A stretch of DNA of 64,000 nt from Metellina segmentata (GCA_947359465.1 OX375872.1:11912137-11976136), one strand, 5' to 3'; positions 1 through 12,058 are shown, counted from the first letter of the stretch. Program-made: numbers and translations. Notes: a model not told the origin generated them from the sequence alone.

Positions 1-589
1 ATGTTTAGAGGTACTCTGAAAGAAACTCACGCCTGAACACTGAAGATTTGTACGTTTTTTACACACTCGCGTTAGAAATTCCGCTTTTTTCGACTTTGAC
101 ACTTAATGCACCGTAAACTATTAGCCGCATCGGGAAAAAAAATCTTTTTCGTCTTGTTCCCTGTACAATTTTGAATAAACCATGTTAACTTCGTAATTTT
201 TTGATCCGTTCTTTCTCTGGAAATCGTCTAAGAATCGAGCGAAAATATCGAGTTTTCAATCCTTCGGCGGCGGTTACTTTTTTTAATGTAGAGAGATAAT
301 ACTAATGTAAACAAAGCATTTCTTAATACTACGCAGCTTTGCATGATATGAGTTTTAAGGTGTCTTCGGCTTAATGAATCTGACTTTAGCGAAGTCTTGT
401 TTTAGCGTATTTTATAATAGATTATATACCTTTACGACAAATAATTAGCTTAAAAGATTTTATTGCATTTATTAATATCCCAAGTCAAATTAATTAGCAA
501 TTCATATCACTCTGAACGCGATGAGATTTATGCGAAGTATAGTACCCACAACAGACATGACTAAATAAAGACAAATATTGGTTGAAAGA
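1..589. other. AT-rich unique stretch, no gene seen
   Basis: No open frame of useful length, no recognisable protein family and no clear repeat unit was found. It looks like ordinary intergenic or intronic AT-rich DNA. Confidence 0.5.
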
Positions 590-840
590 ATATGGGTTTG
601 GTTCTTTCGGTAGAATAGAATCCTTTTCAAAATAGACTAACTCCAAATAGTTCTATTACAAGATAAGGATAAATAAAATCTATTTATAATGGATTCTATT
701 CGAAGGGACGTAACAGAAACTTTCCAAGTAATTTTGTCCCAAGCAAAACAGAAGTAGAATCTTACCATAGATGCTATTTTAAGGAAACGAAAGAATTATC
801 CTAAAAGTTGAAAGAATCTGTGGATCTATTCAACCAAAGA
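590..840. repeat. TTCTATTCTAAGGAAA-type degenerate array
   Basis: Short, imperfect, roughly 40-50 bp units mix AGAATC, TTCTATT and AAGGAAA blocks, for example around 600-690 and 760-820. The same vocabulary recurs in at least eight other places in the window on either strand, so this is a member of a dispersed, degenerate tandem family with no coding content. Confidence 0.6.
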
Positions 841-852
841 TGTGGTTATTAA

Positions 853-1089
853 CACTCCTGTCTCGAAGAGGCATCTTGCTATTAGCAAAACTGACCAAAT
901 TTTGATGGACGAAATATTTCGTCTTTAGAAAACCCAATAACGATCATTTGAAGAAAACCGACCAGGTCTTGACATCGTACTCATAAAAAAAATTGGTAAT
1001 ATCTTGATGACGAGATATCTCGTTACTAGCAAACTTTGTCAGATCTTAATGGATGGAAATTTCCCAGAAATTTCGTGACGCTCTGAGGG
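853..1089 (-). mobile_element. TTAA-flanked palindrome MITE, copy 1
   Basis: A 237 bp non-coding unit lies between TTAA at 849-852 and TTAA at 1090-1093. Read on the minus strand it begins with CCCTCAGAG and ends with CAGGAGTG, matching the ends of the other copies. It holds the palindromic block GACGAGATATCTCGTT near 1005. TTAA target duplications and CCCT-type ends are the signature of piggyBac-mobilised MITEs, so I infer that class. No transposase is present. Confidence 0.6.
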
Positions 1090-1093
1090 TTAA

Positions 1094-1770
1094 AATTTAC
1101 CCCTTTCAGTCTGTGGGGCCCAGCATGATTTTTGGGCCCCTTGGAGTTGGTGCCAATGAAATGCAGACTATTTGGTGACTAATAAATGTCATTACTCTGA
1201 TACTTTGATTCAATCTTGGGGGAATGAGTGAAGTAATTAGTGATACATATTAGTTGAGTTCCTAGCTGAACATTCGTTGCTATCCATTAATCAATGACTC
1301 GTGTTACTGACAATTGGTTCTGTGTCCGAATTATCCACGCATTACCGATTGTTATTGTCATGTTTTTCTCTTTGTTTGCTCTTCCTAAGAACATATTGAG
1401 ATGTCTTTCTACGAATTCGTTAGGGCAAAATATTTCTTTTACGTGAGCTTCGTTTTCCAGTGCTTAAATCTGTTTGTACTTTTTCTCGTTGAGAAAATAG
1501 TTGAAAATAGTTACAATAGTTACTCGGTTCAAGAGAAGAATAAAGATATCCGAATGTAGTAAGGATCTGTCCATAACCACGGAAACTTGATAAAGATTAA
1601 GTTGTCTAAACAAATATAAATCCATACATGGCACTGGTTATTTACCGTCCGGAAACTTTTTATACCTTTTTTGCAACGTGATTTTAAAGATGTTTCTTGT
1701 TGATTGTTGTTTCCAGATGACTTTTGTTGAATTTTAAGGAAGATGTGATGTATCTTACATTTTAGACCTC
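1094..1770. other. No gene or clear repeat
   Basis: Mixed AT-rich sequence without a supported reading frame. A GGGCCC-containing stretch near 1118-1140 is the only compositional feature noticed. Confidence 0.4.
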
Positions 1771-1774
1771 GTTG

Positions 1775-2075
1775 ATAAAAGTTTTTTACTTTGTAGGTAT
1801 AGTATGTATTTACTCTGTATGTATTTACTTTGTAGGTATTGTGTCTATTTACTTTGTACGTATTGTACGTATTTACTCTGTACGTATTGTACTTATTTAC
1901 TTTGTACGTATTGTACGTATTTACTTTGAATGTAGTATTTACTTTGTATGTCTTGCATGTTTATACTTTGTATGTAGCATTTACTTCGTATATATTGTAT
2001 GTATTGTTTTATTTACTTTGTAAGGATTGTATATATTTGCTTCGTATGTATTGTATGTGTATAATTTTGTTTGTA
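1775..2075 (+). repeat. Minisatellite, TTTACTTTGTACGTATTGTA-type
   Basis: About a dozen degenerate units of roughly 12 to 24 bp repeat the words TTTACTTTGTA, TGTACGTAT and TTTACTCTGTA. Several frames stay open here only because the repeat lacks stops in those phases; the resulting low-complexity Tyr/Val/Ile/Phe peptides are artefacts. Confidence 0.85.
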
Positions 2076-2079
2076 TTGT

Positions 2080-2655
2080 AAATTGTATGAAGGCTTTACC
2101 CGGATAACATAGGAGAGTAAACAAGTGCTAAGTTCCACTGCTAGAGATGACTTCCAGATCTTATGATCCATAACAGACGCCCAATAGTGCGTCCATGTCA
2201 TGGACATTTGCAAAAGGAGGACGAACACCTGTCCGTACTTAAAACGCATTAAGTAGATAATCTCCAGTACCTTTTTCATTACTAGTACCTCTGGAAAACA
2301 CAAGGAGAGTTGCTTGCCTTAAATTTGCACCAGACATTTTGAAGGCCTAATTTACCATTGCCCTAAAAAACCAGGTTTACAGAAAGACAGTTACGAATTT
2401 GAGAACTGAAGAGTAATTAGTTACTTTTTAACGATAACTAGATTTGATCAATTGGATAATTGTTGACTCTCATTCCCCTCAATCATCCTCGCAATCTAAA
2501 AATACAAATTGATGCATTTATCCTCCTATTACCTTGTGTTTGGCAAATTATAGCCTATCCGGCTCCCATAAACCTAAATCAAACCAAACAATATAAACTA
2601 CACATACTTCGGTCAACGAACACTGTATCTGCCGGGTTTCAATACTAGCTATAAT
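2080..2655. other. No gene seen
   Basis: No supported protein, RNA gene or clear repeat. Short open frames here have no recognisable motif. Confidence 0.4.
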
Positions 2656-2659
2656 TGTG

Positions 2660-3115
2660 GGTCCTAGTTTCAATTTAGGTGACGTTTCGAGTACTTACCT
2701 TAAAAGACTAGCAGAACTATTTTTTTATAACGCAGATTACTCGGCCTGCTAACAAAGGGTGGCGGGGTAAGTACTTGTTTAGATGACGGGCCCCAAAACT
2801 AAATTAGATAACAGGGACCAGTACTAGTTTAGATGACGATCCTCATTAGTAGTTTAGAGGAGGATAAGTCCCAATATTAAATTAGTTGACGAAAGTCAAT
2901 ACTAATTAAGATGGTGGACCCCAGTACTTGTTTATATGACGTGTCCCAATTATAGTTTAAATTACGAATTCTAATACTAAATTAGATGACGGACCCCTGT
3001 ACTAGGTGAGATAAGGGGTCTCAATACTATGTTAGATGTAGCGGCTCAGAGCTAGTTAAGGTAACGGACCCCGAGTAATAGTTTAGAAGACTGGGCTGAG
3101 TGATAGTTTTGACGA
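2660..3115. repeat. Degenerate tandem array, GACGGGCCCCAGTACTAGTT type
   Basis: Roughly 27-30 bp units built from GACGG(A/G)CCC, (A)GTACTAG and TTTAGATGA blocks repeat about 15 times with heavy divergence. A second block of the same array follows at 3660-3930 after unrelated sequence. Confidence 0.75.
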
Positions 3116-3659
3116 AGAATACGTCTTACCTTTCGAAACCGGGGTACCACGATTAATTTTTGAGTCACAGGAAAGCGTAAGTTCGAAAAATTTAATGACT
3201 TGGAATATATAAATGAACGATATTGCGTTCAAAAGAGCATTTAACAAAAAATTTTATATATGCTCATTGATCTTGAGGTTATCGGCTGATGCAATCGCAG
3301 CACAAAGTTGAGTCACGAAAATGTGCACTGCAGCTCACATTAATTTAGTCTAGCTCCAGCCTCCTTTGTGTGAGCACGAAGTTTGAGGTGTCATTTGTTT
3401 TGTCTCTTTGCGCTTTATAAATAATAGAAAAAAAACTAAATATTCTTTACTTGTTTAAATATCTCACTTCAATGTGCGGAAAATCCAAAATTTTTAAATC
3501 ATCCAAATATATGCATAATAAACACCAGAAGAATAATAAAAAACGTCAATAGGAAGGACGGTCGAGAGATAGGGAAAGCAAGATCCGGATATCCGATGCT
3601 GAGTGTCAACTGGCTCGGAGAGGGTTCTTGAAAGTATAGGCGTCGCACCTTCAAGGTGA
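3116..3659. other. Unique spacer between two array blocks
   Basis: AT-rich sequence that interrupts the array of 2660-3930. I see no terminal repeats that would make it a defined insertion and no coding potential. Confidence 0.35.
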
Positions 3660-3930
3660 ACATGTTCAGTATTAGTTAAGATGACCGGCCGCAGTACTGG
3701 TTAATATGACTGGTCACAGTTACTAGCTCGCTCTGATGATTGGACTCAGTACTAGTTTAGTTCATTGGTCTCAATACTAGCTCGCTCTGATGACGGGACC
3801 CAGTACTACTTTTGTTGATTTGTCCCAGTACTAGTTCGTTCTAATGACTGGACCCAGTACTACTTTGGGTAAGGGAAACACTGCTAGTTTAAATGACGAT
3901 CTCCTGTACTAGTCTAAATGACGGGCCTCT
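3660..3930. repeat. Second block of GTACTAGTTTAGATGA-type array
   Basis: About nine units of roughly 28-32 bp carry the words CAGTACTAG, GCTCGCTCTGATGA and GGACCCAGTACTA. The units are related to the block at 2660-3115. Confidence 0.7.
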
Positions 3931-4889
3931 TATGAGATACAAGTATACCAAGCACTTGATATTTTTCTTGCACAACTGTATTAATCTTTTTCTTCGGTTT
4001 TATAGACCATTTTTATACATTTTTCTTAATTAAAACTCCATATAAATATTGTTACCAAAACAGACCGGCCCAAACTTTTTCGAGTTTTCCTCCCAGATTT
4101 CCAGCTTTGGTATCATAGTTCCAACGTGTCTCTCCCTATGTATCGATCGCGACTCCAGATACCAAGAAATATTTTTAAGAACCACCGAACGCCCCTCAAA
4201 CCTCTTTAATACGACTCTCACCAAACCTGATTTCGTTTTTAATAAATATCTAAGAGAGCAAGGCCATCGTGTCGTGCCCGTTAGACCCTCCACTGTGTTT
4301 ATGTAATCTCACCCAAAATGTGGGTCTTTGCACAAGTATAAAACGACTACCTTAATCCCAGAATCAGAAGGCAATCTCCAAAAGAAGTAAACCCCTGCAG
4401 CGAGCACTCTTGGGCTTGTCACCGTCCAAATACGTGCGTTTTATAGACCAAGGATATCACACACACAAATGAGGCTGGGAAATAAAATAAACAGAAAATA
4501 AACCGAAGCAATAAAGAAGATCCTAAAGTAAATTCACTTCCACGGAGGATTGGACTGTGAGAATTGAGCAAAGTCTCTTAGATTTGGATATTCCCTTGAA
4601 CCCTCGAGTTTTAGTTCCTATTTCCATTAAGATGTTTTTTATTCCCCTCCTGTTGGATCAAAGAGTAAAAACGGAATTATTAAGAGTCGACGGTTAAGGG
4701 GGTCTTTTCCTTCCTGCTTGCAGGAGTTGGGGGACAGCTTACGAGGAGCCGTAAATCAGATCCCCGATTGAGGTCATAAAATTCGGTGATGGGATTATTC
4801 GGCGGAATATTTTATGATAGGTGCCGGACGTAATTCAGATGTACCGGGCTTCCTTTTAGGCTTGCGCTTTATCACGTTGCTCCAGTTCA
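3931..4889. other. No gene supported; GC-richer patch at 4680-4870
   Basis: Open frames at 4030-4306 exist on both strands but neither shows a family motif. The patch 4680-4870 is visibly less AT-rich than its surroundings and is not obviously repetitive. No function can be assigned. Confidence 0.35.
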
Positions 4890-5124
4890 TTCAGAACTGG
4901 GGTAATGAAACACATCCAGAGAGTTCTTTCGATTGAGTTAGATTGTATCGCAAAGCTGCTGTCACGAGTCCTAGAGTTCAGTCTTGGTGGAGCTACTATT
5001 AATATGAATTTTGGGAACACCCCAAGAGAAATTGCATGTTTCTTTCGACTGAGTGGCCGTTGAATGTCTGTTAGATGATGTCAGTCAGTATAATCTTAGT
5101 ACACTTCACGAACTGTTATTTACC

Positions 5125-5340
5125 ATACAAGTGGTTTCGACGAGGTATCTCGTCCATCAAGTTCTGACCAATTTTGCTTATGATGAGTTATTACGTTTTC
5201 AAGATATTGTCGATGATTTTTTTTTATGATGACTAGATCAAAATCTGATCAACTTTCTTCTAATGACATCTCATCCATCAAGATTGGTCAGTTTTGCTAA
5301 TGACGAAATACCTCGTCAGTACAACCATCAGATTTACTAT
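5125..5340 (+). mobile_element. Palindrome MITE, copy 2 (diverged)
   Basis: Contains CAAGTGGTTTCGACGAGGTA, then CTCGTCCATCAAG, a second GACGAAATACCTCGTC block and a final ACAACCATCAG, in the same order as the better preserved copies at 26308 and 33467. TTAA flanks are not clear, so the boundaries are approximate. Confidence 0.5.
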
Positions 5341-6553
5341 AAATTTTGGGAAAACAACCAATACATTATATATTTTTTCGATGAGCTGAATTGAGTCACA
5401 GAACCGTTGGATGATGTCTGTTAGAAGATGTCACAATTCATGCAATTTAGTCTTGGTACATCAGGTGCTCTTTAAATATAAAGTTTGGATTAGCGAAACT
5501 CCCAAGAAATTATATGTTTGTTTGCATTAAACTTGATTTTGTAGAGCTATAGAACTGTTATTAATAAAAAGGTTTTGTCCAAACCATAAAAATAAAATTT
5601 TTCTAAATGAGCAGGATTGAGTAACATAGCTGGTCACAATTCACCTAGTTTGGTCTTAGAACCACAGGAAATGCTATTAACATGAAGTTATGGCAGCACC
5701 TAAGAAATTACTCGTTTCCTTCAATTGAGCTAGATTTCGTCCCAGAGCTACTTTCAAAGGTCGTTCAGTTAAGTCCAATTACTCCACTAACTTTTATTAA
5801 AATGAATTGTAGAAGCACACGAAAGAAGTTACAGATTTGTTTCAATTGCGATAGATTGTATTGCATAGTTGCTGTCAGATGCATCCAGTTTAGTCTTAGT
5901 GTACCTCGGGAGCTGTTAATATAAAATTTTGGGAATGCACCCAATAAATTACATGTTTATTTCGATTGAGCTGGATTGAGTAAGGAGGTGCATATTGTTG
6001 GTATTATACACTTTTATTCTTAGCAAGTCAGAAACGTTTTCACAAAAAGTTTAGAATAACGAAACAACTAAAATATTTTGTGTTCTTTCGATTGAAGTGG
6101 ATTCAGTCGCAGAGCTGATTAATGTTGCTACAAGTCATTCAGTCCAAGCTCCATAGATGCTGCTAATAAGATGAAGTTAGAAATCACCTAAGGAATATCG
6201 TTTTTTTGTCGATTGAGCTAGATTGCGTCGCAGAGACACATTCCTAATTAGGTCAGTTTAGTATAAGTGCCTCATAGGCTGTTACTATTACAAATTTTTG
6301 AAACGCACACAACAAATGACATGTTTCTTCCGATTAAACTGGATTGGATTAGAAGGATGATGTTACACGTCATTCAGTTAATTCCTAATAACTCAGGACT
6401 ATTATTAATACAAAGTTTGAAACAACGAAACACACAAAAAAAATGACGTGTTTTGTTCGATAGGGCTAGATTTTGTCACAGAGCTACTTTCACGCGTCTA
6501 AGTATATCCAGAAAGAAGTTTTCCTTTATTTAAACTTTGTAGTTTGTTATTTA

Positions 6554-7437
6554 CAGGGTGCATTAAAGTAATGCGCTTTTTCTGGGTAAAATAGATTTAT
6601 TGATCCAATTGGTACAAATGGTTAAAATTCTTCAAAATAGTCCCCTTATGCATCAATACATTTGCGGAGACGATTCTGCAACGCCTGGAAGGCACCCTGA
6701 AACTCCTCGATTGGAATGCCTCTCAGGAACCTTGTAACATGATGTTGGATGTTCTCCACCGACTCCCAGTGCTTTCCCATCAGCTCTCTCTTCAGTAGGG
6801 GGAACAAAAAAGTCACACGGAGCCAAGTCAAGGCTGTAAGGAGGCTGGGGCACCAAGAGGGTCTTACTCTGGGTCAGGTAGTTGGTGACGACGAAGGCCG
6901 TGTGGCTGGGGGCATTGTCGTGGTGGATCTTTAAGACGTCTTTGATGTCAGGCTTGACGCGCGCGACCCGGCGATTCAGTTGATTCAGCACCTCCAGGTA
7001 AAAAGCTGCGTTGACAAATTGTCCTTGCGGTACAAACTCAAATGGACCATTCCTCGGATGTCAACGAAAACAATCAGCATTGTTTTGATGAGAGACTTGC
7101 TCATGCGCGCTTTTTTGGGTTTGGGAGAAGACTGTGTGTGCCTCCTTAAAGGCGTCTTGATCCATTTGTTAAGTTTTCGTTGCATTCTTCCCAAGCCGGA
7201 CACAAAACTTAATAGCGTACCGCTATTCCAGCGAACACTCCATCGCGCCGTCACACAATCGGAAAAAAGACTTTGCGCGAATAAACGTCCTACCGCTTCT
7301 ACTGCTCGGAACCAACTGAGACCCGGCGCGTTTGGAAAGGCAGATCCACCACCACATTTTTCGACCAATCCGAGCACGCTGCGATGGATAGTCGCGTCAC
7401 AATAAAATCATGCGCATTACTTTTATAATGCACCCTG
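6554..7437 (-). mobile_element. Deleted mariner-family transposon
   Basis: Inverted ends of about 23-26 bp face each other: CAGGGTGCATTA followed by AAGTAATGCGC at 6554-6576, and the reverse complement at about 7412-7437 with a 3 bp indel. Both sides are flanked by TA (6552-6553 and 7438-7439), the canonical mariner target duplication. At 884 bp it is shorter than the usual 1.25-1.3 kb, because the N-terminal half of the transposase is missing. It sits inside the 4890-7560 array, so it is younger than that array. Confidence 0.85.
6646..7164 (-). pseudogene. Mariner transposase, C-terminal remnant
   Basis: Read on the minus strand, three frames together give the C-terminal half of a mariner transposase, the DDE enzyme that cuts and joins element ends at TA sites. 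Upstream comes a PKPKKARMSKSLIKTMLIVF block at about 7120-7065. The second catalytic Asp is in HHDNAPSHTA near 6930. The third is in PYSLDLAPCDFF near 6840. The C-terminal block continues in another frame as NIQHHVTRFLRGIP and ALQNRLRKCIDA to 6646. The helix-turn-helix DNA-binding domain, the WVPHEL linker and the first catalytic Asp (TGDE-type) are absent, and at least two frameshifts separate the blocks. It cannot encode an active enzyme. Family assignment is firm; subfamily is not determined. Confidence 0.85.
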
Positions 7438-7538
7438 TATTTAAATACTCCTGTGAAATGGCATATTTCTTTAAATTCTGCCAGATTACTTTGCAGTATT
7501 GCTTTCGCGAGTCACTTAGCTAGTTTAAGTGGTTGGCT

Positions 7539-8848
7539 AGTTGTAGCTTTGCTTCGCAAACCAACACCACGGGCAAGGCCGGGATGTAAGGTATTAATCT
7601 GGTGTAAAATTTTCCGAAGATTTCAAATCCGGTGAAGATATATTCAATTTAAAAATTACTTATTTAAAGAAAATCATATTTTTAGGTATCAATCTAAAAT
7701 GAAATTTTCCGAAGATTTCAAATTCGTTAAGATTTTCATTCTATCTTTAGCGATTCCGATTTTACGAAAGAAAGCTTAACAATCTCAGTCAATAGGTTTT
7801 TTTTATTTCTTGTAATTTGTAAAATCTGTTAAAATGTAATGTTTTTTTTTTTTTTTAACGCGAAAGGCACGAAATGCATTCTGTTTATTTTTGAAAAGGG
7901 AAAATTACCGTGACGTCACTATCTCGTGCGAAAATATAAAAGATATATTCAATTAAAAGTTGTTTATATTAAAAAAAAACATATTTTTAAGTATGGATTG
8001 AATGTGAAATTTTCCTCAGATTTCAAATCCGCTGAAATTTTTACTCGATCTTTAACGGTCTAGGAGATATAAAAAGAACTAATTTAATGCAGTTAAAAGA
8101 TTGTTTGTTTTTATCGTCTGGCTGAAAAATTATTCCTCCGATCAAAATCAAAACGGAAATGAAAACAATAAATTAAGAATATATTATCTCTTCTATGCTG
8201 TAAATTTTCCGCAGATATATTCAGTTGAAGATATATTCAATTTAAAAATTATTTATTTGAAGAAAATTTTATTTTTAGGTAGCAATCTAAAGTAAAATTT
8301 TCCGCAGATTTCAAATCGGTTGAAATTTTCAATCTATCTTTAGCAATTCCGATTTTACGAAAAAAAACTTAATCCCAGTCAGTCAATTTGTTTTTTTTAT
8401 TTTTTTTATTATTTCTTGCTCTCATTGAAAATGAGAATGGAAGCGTAAATGTAATGGGACTGGAAATGTTATATGTTTTTTTTTTTTTTTTAACGCGAAG
8501 GGCTCCTCCGCCGCGCAAAATCAAACCGGAAACAAAAACAATAATTTTCTGAGCTTCTCCGAAGCGATGAAAAAAAGTTGGCATAGATCCAAGGTCACGT
8601 GGGGAGAAAAGTTAAGATTGGGTCTGTTCTTCTTTCGTCCAAAGAAGAACCACGTAGAGAATAAAACTATTAAATTCAAATAAAAATCTGCTAGATTGAA
8701 TTTTAAAATTTCGCCGACACCCAAAAATGGCAAAAAATTCAGACTACCTGTGTGTCAAATCGCAATGCTGCAAATGCCATAGAATCGTCAGGATTTTGCG
8801 GCAAGAAACAGACAGACAAACACTTCCTTTTATAATAGTATATATATA
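7539..8848 (-). mobile_element. Helitron-like non-autonomous repeat, family R copy 1
   Basis: Three to four related internal units of about 150-280 bp carry ATTCAATTTAAAAATTATTT, AAATTTTCCGCAGATTTCAA and TGACGTCA-type words. On the minus strand the element would start near 8848 with TATTATAAAAGGAAGTGTTT and end near 7539 with a TTTGC-GAA-GCAAA hairpin followed by a CTAG. A 3' hairpin plus CTAG and a 5' end resembling that of the 28910 element suggest a Helitron-type repeat. The flank after CTAG is C and not the expected T, so the 3' end is uncertain. No helicase or Rep frame is present. Confidence 0.45.
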
Positions 8849-9295
8849 AATATGCACACACATTCTTCTAGATAATTTTAATGAACTTGCTGTATAGCAG
8901 GTATATCATAACTATGTCCATAGAGGACAGTTACATTTAATGGTGCGTTCAGCGGGTAGGCTATGGTTTTCGTTCATGCATTTTTAAATGTACTTGGGAA
9001 AATAGATAAAGTAAATAGTTTAAAAAATGATAACAGACCATTTATATGGATTTGTTTTAAAATAACAAACTTAGATGCTAACTATATTTACAATCTTCAG
9101 CCACGGTCAGGCTGCTTTCTTTGAAGCGGCCATTGCAGGAATAATACTTGTTATTTGTAGAATAAATCGTTTAATAAGTGACATACATTTATTATTGCTC
9201 ATAAAAAGGAAAATAATATGTGGATCAACAACATCGTACTTGATTCATTAAAAAGTATCGGATTAAGTGGGGTAAGTGCGTCCACTGAATATAAA
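8849..9295. other. No gene seen
   Basis: AT-rich sequence with no supported frame or repeat. Confidence 0.4.
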
Positions 9296-9745
9296 ACATG
9301 TCTGATTAATCCTCCTGTTGATAGTCTTGACGAGAAATTTCGTCATTAGAACAAAACTGATCAGATCTTGAAAGACGAGACATCTCTTCATTAAAATACA
9401 ACTGTCCAGATCTAGATAGACGAGATATCTCGTTATTAGAACACTACTGACCAGATCTTGATAGACGAGGCATCTCGTTATTAGAAGGAAATTGAGTAAA
9501 TATTTATAGACGAGACATCTCGTCCTTAGAAGACAACTGGCCAGATCTGGATAGACGAGATGTCTCGTCATTAGAACAAAACTTACCAGATAGACGAAAT
9601 AGTTCGTCACCAAGATATTACCAATTTTTCGATGATAACGAGTTCAAGATTTGGTGCGGTTTCTTCCAATGACGATATATCTCGTCCACCAATATCTGGT
9701 CAGTTTTTCTAACGGCGAGATACCTCGTCGATACAACCACCAGTT
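9296..9745 (-). repeat. Tandem cluster of the GACGAGATATCTCGTC palindrome repeat
   Basis: Six to eight units of about 60 bp, each CAGATCTTGATAGACGAGAY followed by TCTCGT(T/C)ATTAGAACA, run from 9320 to 9600. A terminal portion resembling a complete MITE end (ATACCTCGTCGATACAACCA) lies at 9715-9745. Apparent 116-codon open frame on the minus strand is a by-product of the regular unit. Confidence 0.7.
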
Positions 9746-10690
9746 AATACCCGTTGTTTTCTATAAAACAAGTTCTAAAAGCTTTTCTTTTTAACCCATG
9801 ATAAAGTATAAATTATAATTATAAGAGTTTTTTTCTCGTTTTTTGCACACTAGTATACATTATAACATCGAAAAGGCCAACCATCGATACTGCTTTTTAA
9901 TTTTTCATATAGTCAAGAATGAATGATAATACAGGTGTATTTTAAACCATGCGCGTTAAAAGCAACTGAAGTTAAAGAGAAAAAAATTCGCTCAAAAAAT
10001 GTTTTCTTTCGCAAAGGAACACTTATTCTTGCAAACATTGTTTAAAAGTATGTCCACGTAGCTCATAAATTTTGGTTGGTCTTTACTGAATTAAAAAAAA
10101 ATAATTTGATATTCGTATACCCCCTGTGAACGTTTTACGACATTATTCCTTAAGTTTCCAGACTGTTTTTATATCGACTCCTTAAGAAAATTCTAATCAC
10201 AAGTTTCGAAACAAGCGTAACGACATTGAAGTCTCATCTTTTGAGAAAAAATAAAAATACGGCTTCTACAATCTCTTTAATTCATTGTTGTGACGTGTAA
10301 AACATTCTTGTGACGTCAAGGTAAAATAAATTCCCTTGTCCGTGGAAATAAGTATTTATAGAAGCTAAGTATGCCTTATACTAAATGAAGTTATTCTTTT
10401 AAAAGTTAATTTGACATAATTAAAATGATAGATAGAATTGACATTTCGGTTATTACTAACCTTCTAAAACCATAATTATCTCATGATAAATGATATATTC
10501 AACTCAAATACTTGCCAAATACGTACAATGAAAAGTGTGATGCACGGTTGATACGTGTAAAATATATTGTGAATGTAAATGTGCTGAGCACCAGTAGAGG
10601 GCGTTGTAAACAAAGCGTACGTATGTGTTGGTTTGCGAAGGACAACGATCAATGTCAAAAGCGGCCAAATTCGAATTGCGAAGACATCCA
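9746..10690. other. No gene supported
   Basis: Low-complexity AT-rich DNA with scattered short frames. The words GTTGGTTTGCGAAG near 10628 match, in opposite orientation, a word near 7548 at the end of repeat R copy 1, hinting at a small R-family fragment. Confidence 0.35.
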
Positions 10691-10699
10691 ATAGGCGTG

Positions 10700-11453
10700 A
10701 TGTCACAATTATTATTTTTATTGAATATTTAATTTAAAAATTATTTTTTAAAGAAAATAAAATGTATAAGGTATCGATCTGGTGTAAAATTTTCCGCAGA
10801 TTTCAAATCCGTTGAAAATTTTAATCCATCTTTAAAAGATCCAGATTTTGCAAAAAATAACAAAACAATGCCAGTCCAATTTTTTTTATATTTGTTTTGC
10901 TTTCCTTGGCTGGAATCGTATGAGCGCAGGAAATGTATTTCTCGAAAGCTAAGGTTGGCGTGACGTCATAATCTCACTTGTGAAAACATAAAAGATATTC
11001 AATTTAAAAATTATTTATTTTAAAGAAAATCATATTTTTAGGTACCGTTCCAATGTAAAATTTTCAGCAGATTTCAAATCCGTTGAAATTTTTACTCCAT
11101 ATTTAACGATCTAAGAGGTAGAAAAAAGAACTACATAACTCCAGTTAAATTTTATTTCTATTTTTCGTCGGCTGAAATCGTTTTTCCGCAAAATCAAACG
11201 GAAGCACGGAAAAAGTAAATTTAGAATATGTTATATCTTTATGCTGTTGCAATTCGAAAGAAAACTATAATAATTAAATTCCATTAAATTCATTTTTAAA
11301 TGTTTTAGATTGAATTTTACAATTCGGGCGCCGTAGAAAAATTGCAAAGAATTCGGACTACCTGTGTGAAAAATCTCATTATTTTAAGTGCCATAGATTC
11401 ATTAGGACAGACCACACATACACACAAACACTTCCTTTTATAATATTAGAGAT
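10700..11453 (-). mobile_element. Helitron-like repeat, family R copy 2
   Basis: Shares with 7539-8848 the order AATTTAAAAATTATTT, AAATTTTCCGCAGATTTCAA, GTGACGTCATAATCTC and finally AACACTTCCTTTTATAATAT. On the minus strand it starts at 11453 with TCTCTAATATTATAAAAGG after an A, consistent with Helitron insertion between A and T. The opposite end is not clear, so it may be truncated. Confidence 0.45.
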
Positions 11454-11519
11454 GTATTCGTTTAACTTTGAGTTGATTGATCCTTGATCCAGTCTGCACG
11501 ACGTAGAGATCGATTTATT

Positions 11520-11840
11520 TAAACATAAAAGTAACTTAATTTCATTTTAAAATATTATTTCTACAAATATGTCTCGACTACTTCTATTCGAAGTTTCTAA
11601 ATTTTGAAAAATAGTCTTGAGAGTCTTGCATTAGAAAACCAAAAACTGCACATTGACTTTGAGAGTACCTGTAAATTCTGTAAAATCGATATTCAAACCA
11701 ACTTCACACACGATTCCATTTTAAAATAATATTCTACAAATAGTTCCCTCTGCTGTTTCAATTCCTATTTCCTAAATTTTGAAAATAGTTTTGAGGCTTG
11801 CAGTAGAAAACATCAGATTTATCTTGAGTATGTCTGTTAG
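11520..11840. repeat. Two-copy direct repeat, about 160 bp
   Basis: The segments at about 11535-11640 and 11700-11810 share CATTTTAAAATA, TTCTACAAATA, CTAAATTTTGAAAATAGT and TTGCAGTAGAAAAC-type words in the same order. A short TCTTGAGTATGTCT piece recurs at 12068 on the other side of the adjacent SINE. Confidence 0.55.
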
Positions 11841-11844
11841 CCTC

Positions 11845-12058
11845 TAGATCGGAAGGTCCCCGGTTCGAATCCGGGTTCGGGCATGGATGTTTGTAAGCGT
11901 ATACCAGCTCAGGTGCTGCTTCGTCATCTGAACATGGTGCAAAATTACGAAGTAATTGTTAGGAGCAATGATGGTCCTCCCACTGGGTGCTCCTTCACAA
12001 GTGGCCATCACTTCCGGCCTTGTAGGGGCCAATGACTTCGGTCAAATGTGCCCGCCAT
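11845..12058 (+). mobile_element. tRNA-derived SINE, head type 2
   Basis: The first part reads as the 3' half of a tRNA: a five-pair T stem CCCGG and CCGGG enclosing TTCGAAT, which is also a pol III B box, followed by TTCGGGCA. It continues with CCAGCTCAGGTGCTGC, CGTCATCTGAACATGG and CAAAATTACGAAG, the core shared with the SINE at 12258. The direct words TCTTGAGTATGTCT at about 11822 and 12068 flank it and may be the target duplication. No A box is visible, so it is probably 5' truncated. Confidence 0.6.

Larger units (their letters stand above)
4890..7560. repeat. Satellite-like array, unit about 120-150 bp
   Basis: Around eleven degenerate units share ACATGTTTCTTTCGATTGAG, TAGATTGTGTCGCAGAGCTG, GTCATTCAGTTTAGTCTTAG and an AGCTGTTATTAATA block. 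The array is interrupted by a palindrome repeat at about 5125-5340 and by a mariner at 6554-7437, and resumes briefly at 7440-7560 with a CATATTTCTTT...CCAGATTAC unit. Short frames inside it are repeat-derived and not genes. Confidence 0.75.

Noticed and set aside
1772..2081. Hydrophobic Tyr/Val/Phe-rich peptides resembling membrane segments
   Set aside because: They are translations of a minisatellite in two frames.
4030..4306. Overlapping 85-87 codon frames on both strands
   Set aside because: Neither has a recognisable domain, and mutual antisense openness suggests composition only.
6980..7405. 141-codon plus frame
   Set aside because: Antisense shadow of the mariner transposase remnant.
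9263..9613. 116-codon Leu/Val-rich minus frame
   Set aside because: Translation of the palindrome array; the regular unit creates the open frame.
11845..11885. Possible genuine tRNA gene
   Set aside because: Only the T arm and 3' acceptor half are present. No matching 5' acceptor, D arm or anticodon stem was found, and it continues into the SINE core.
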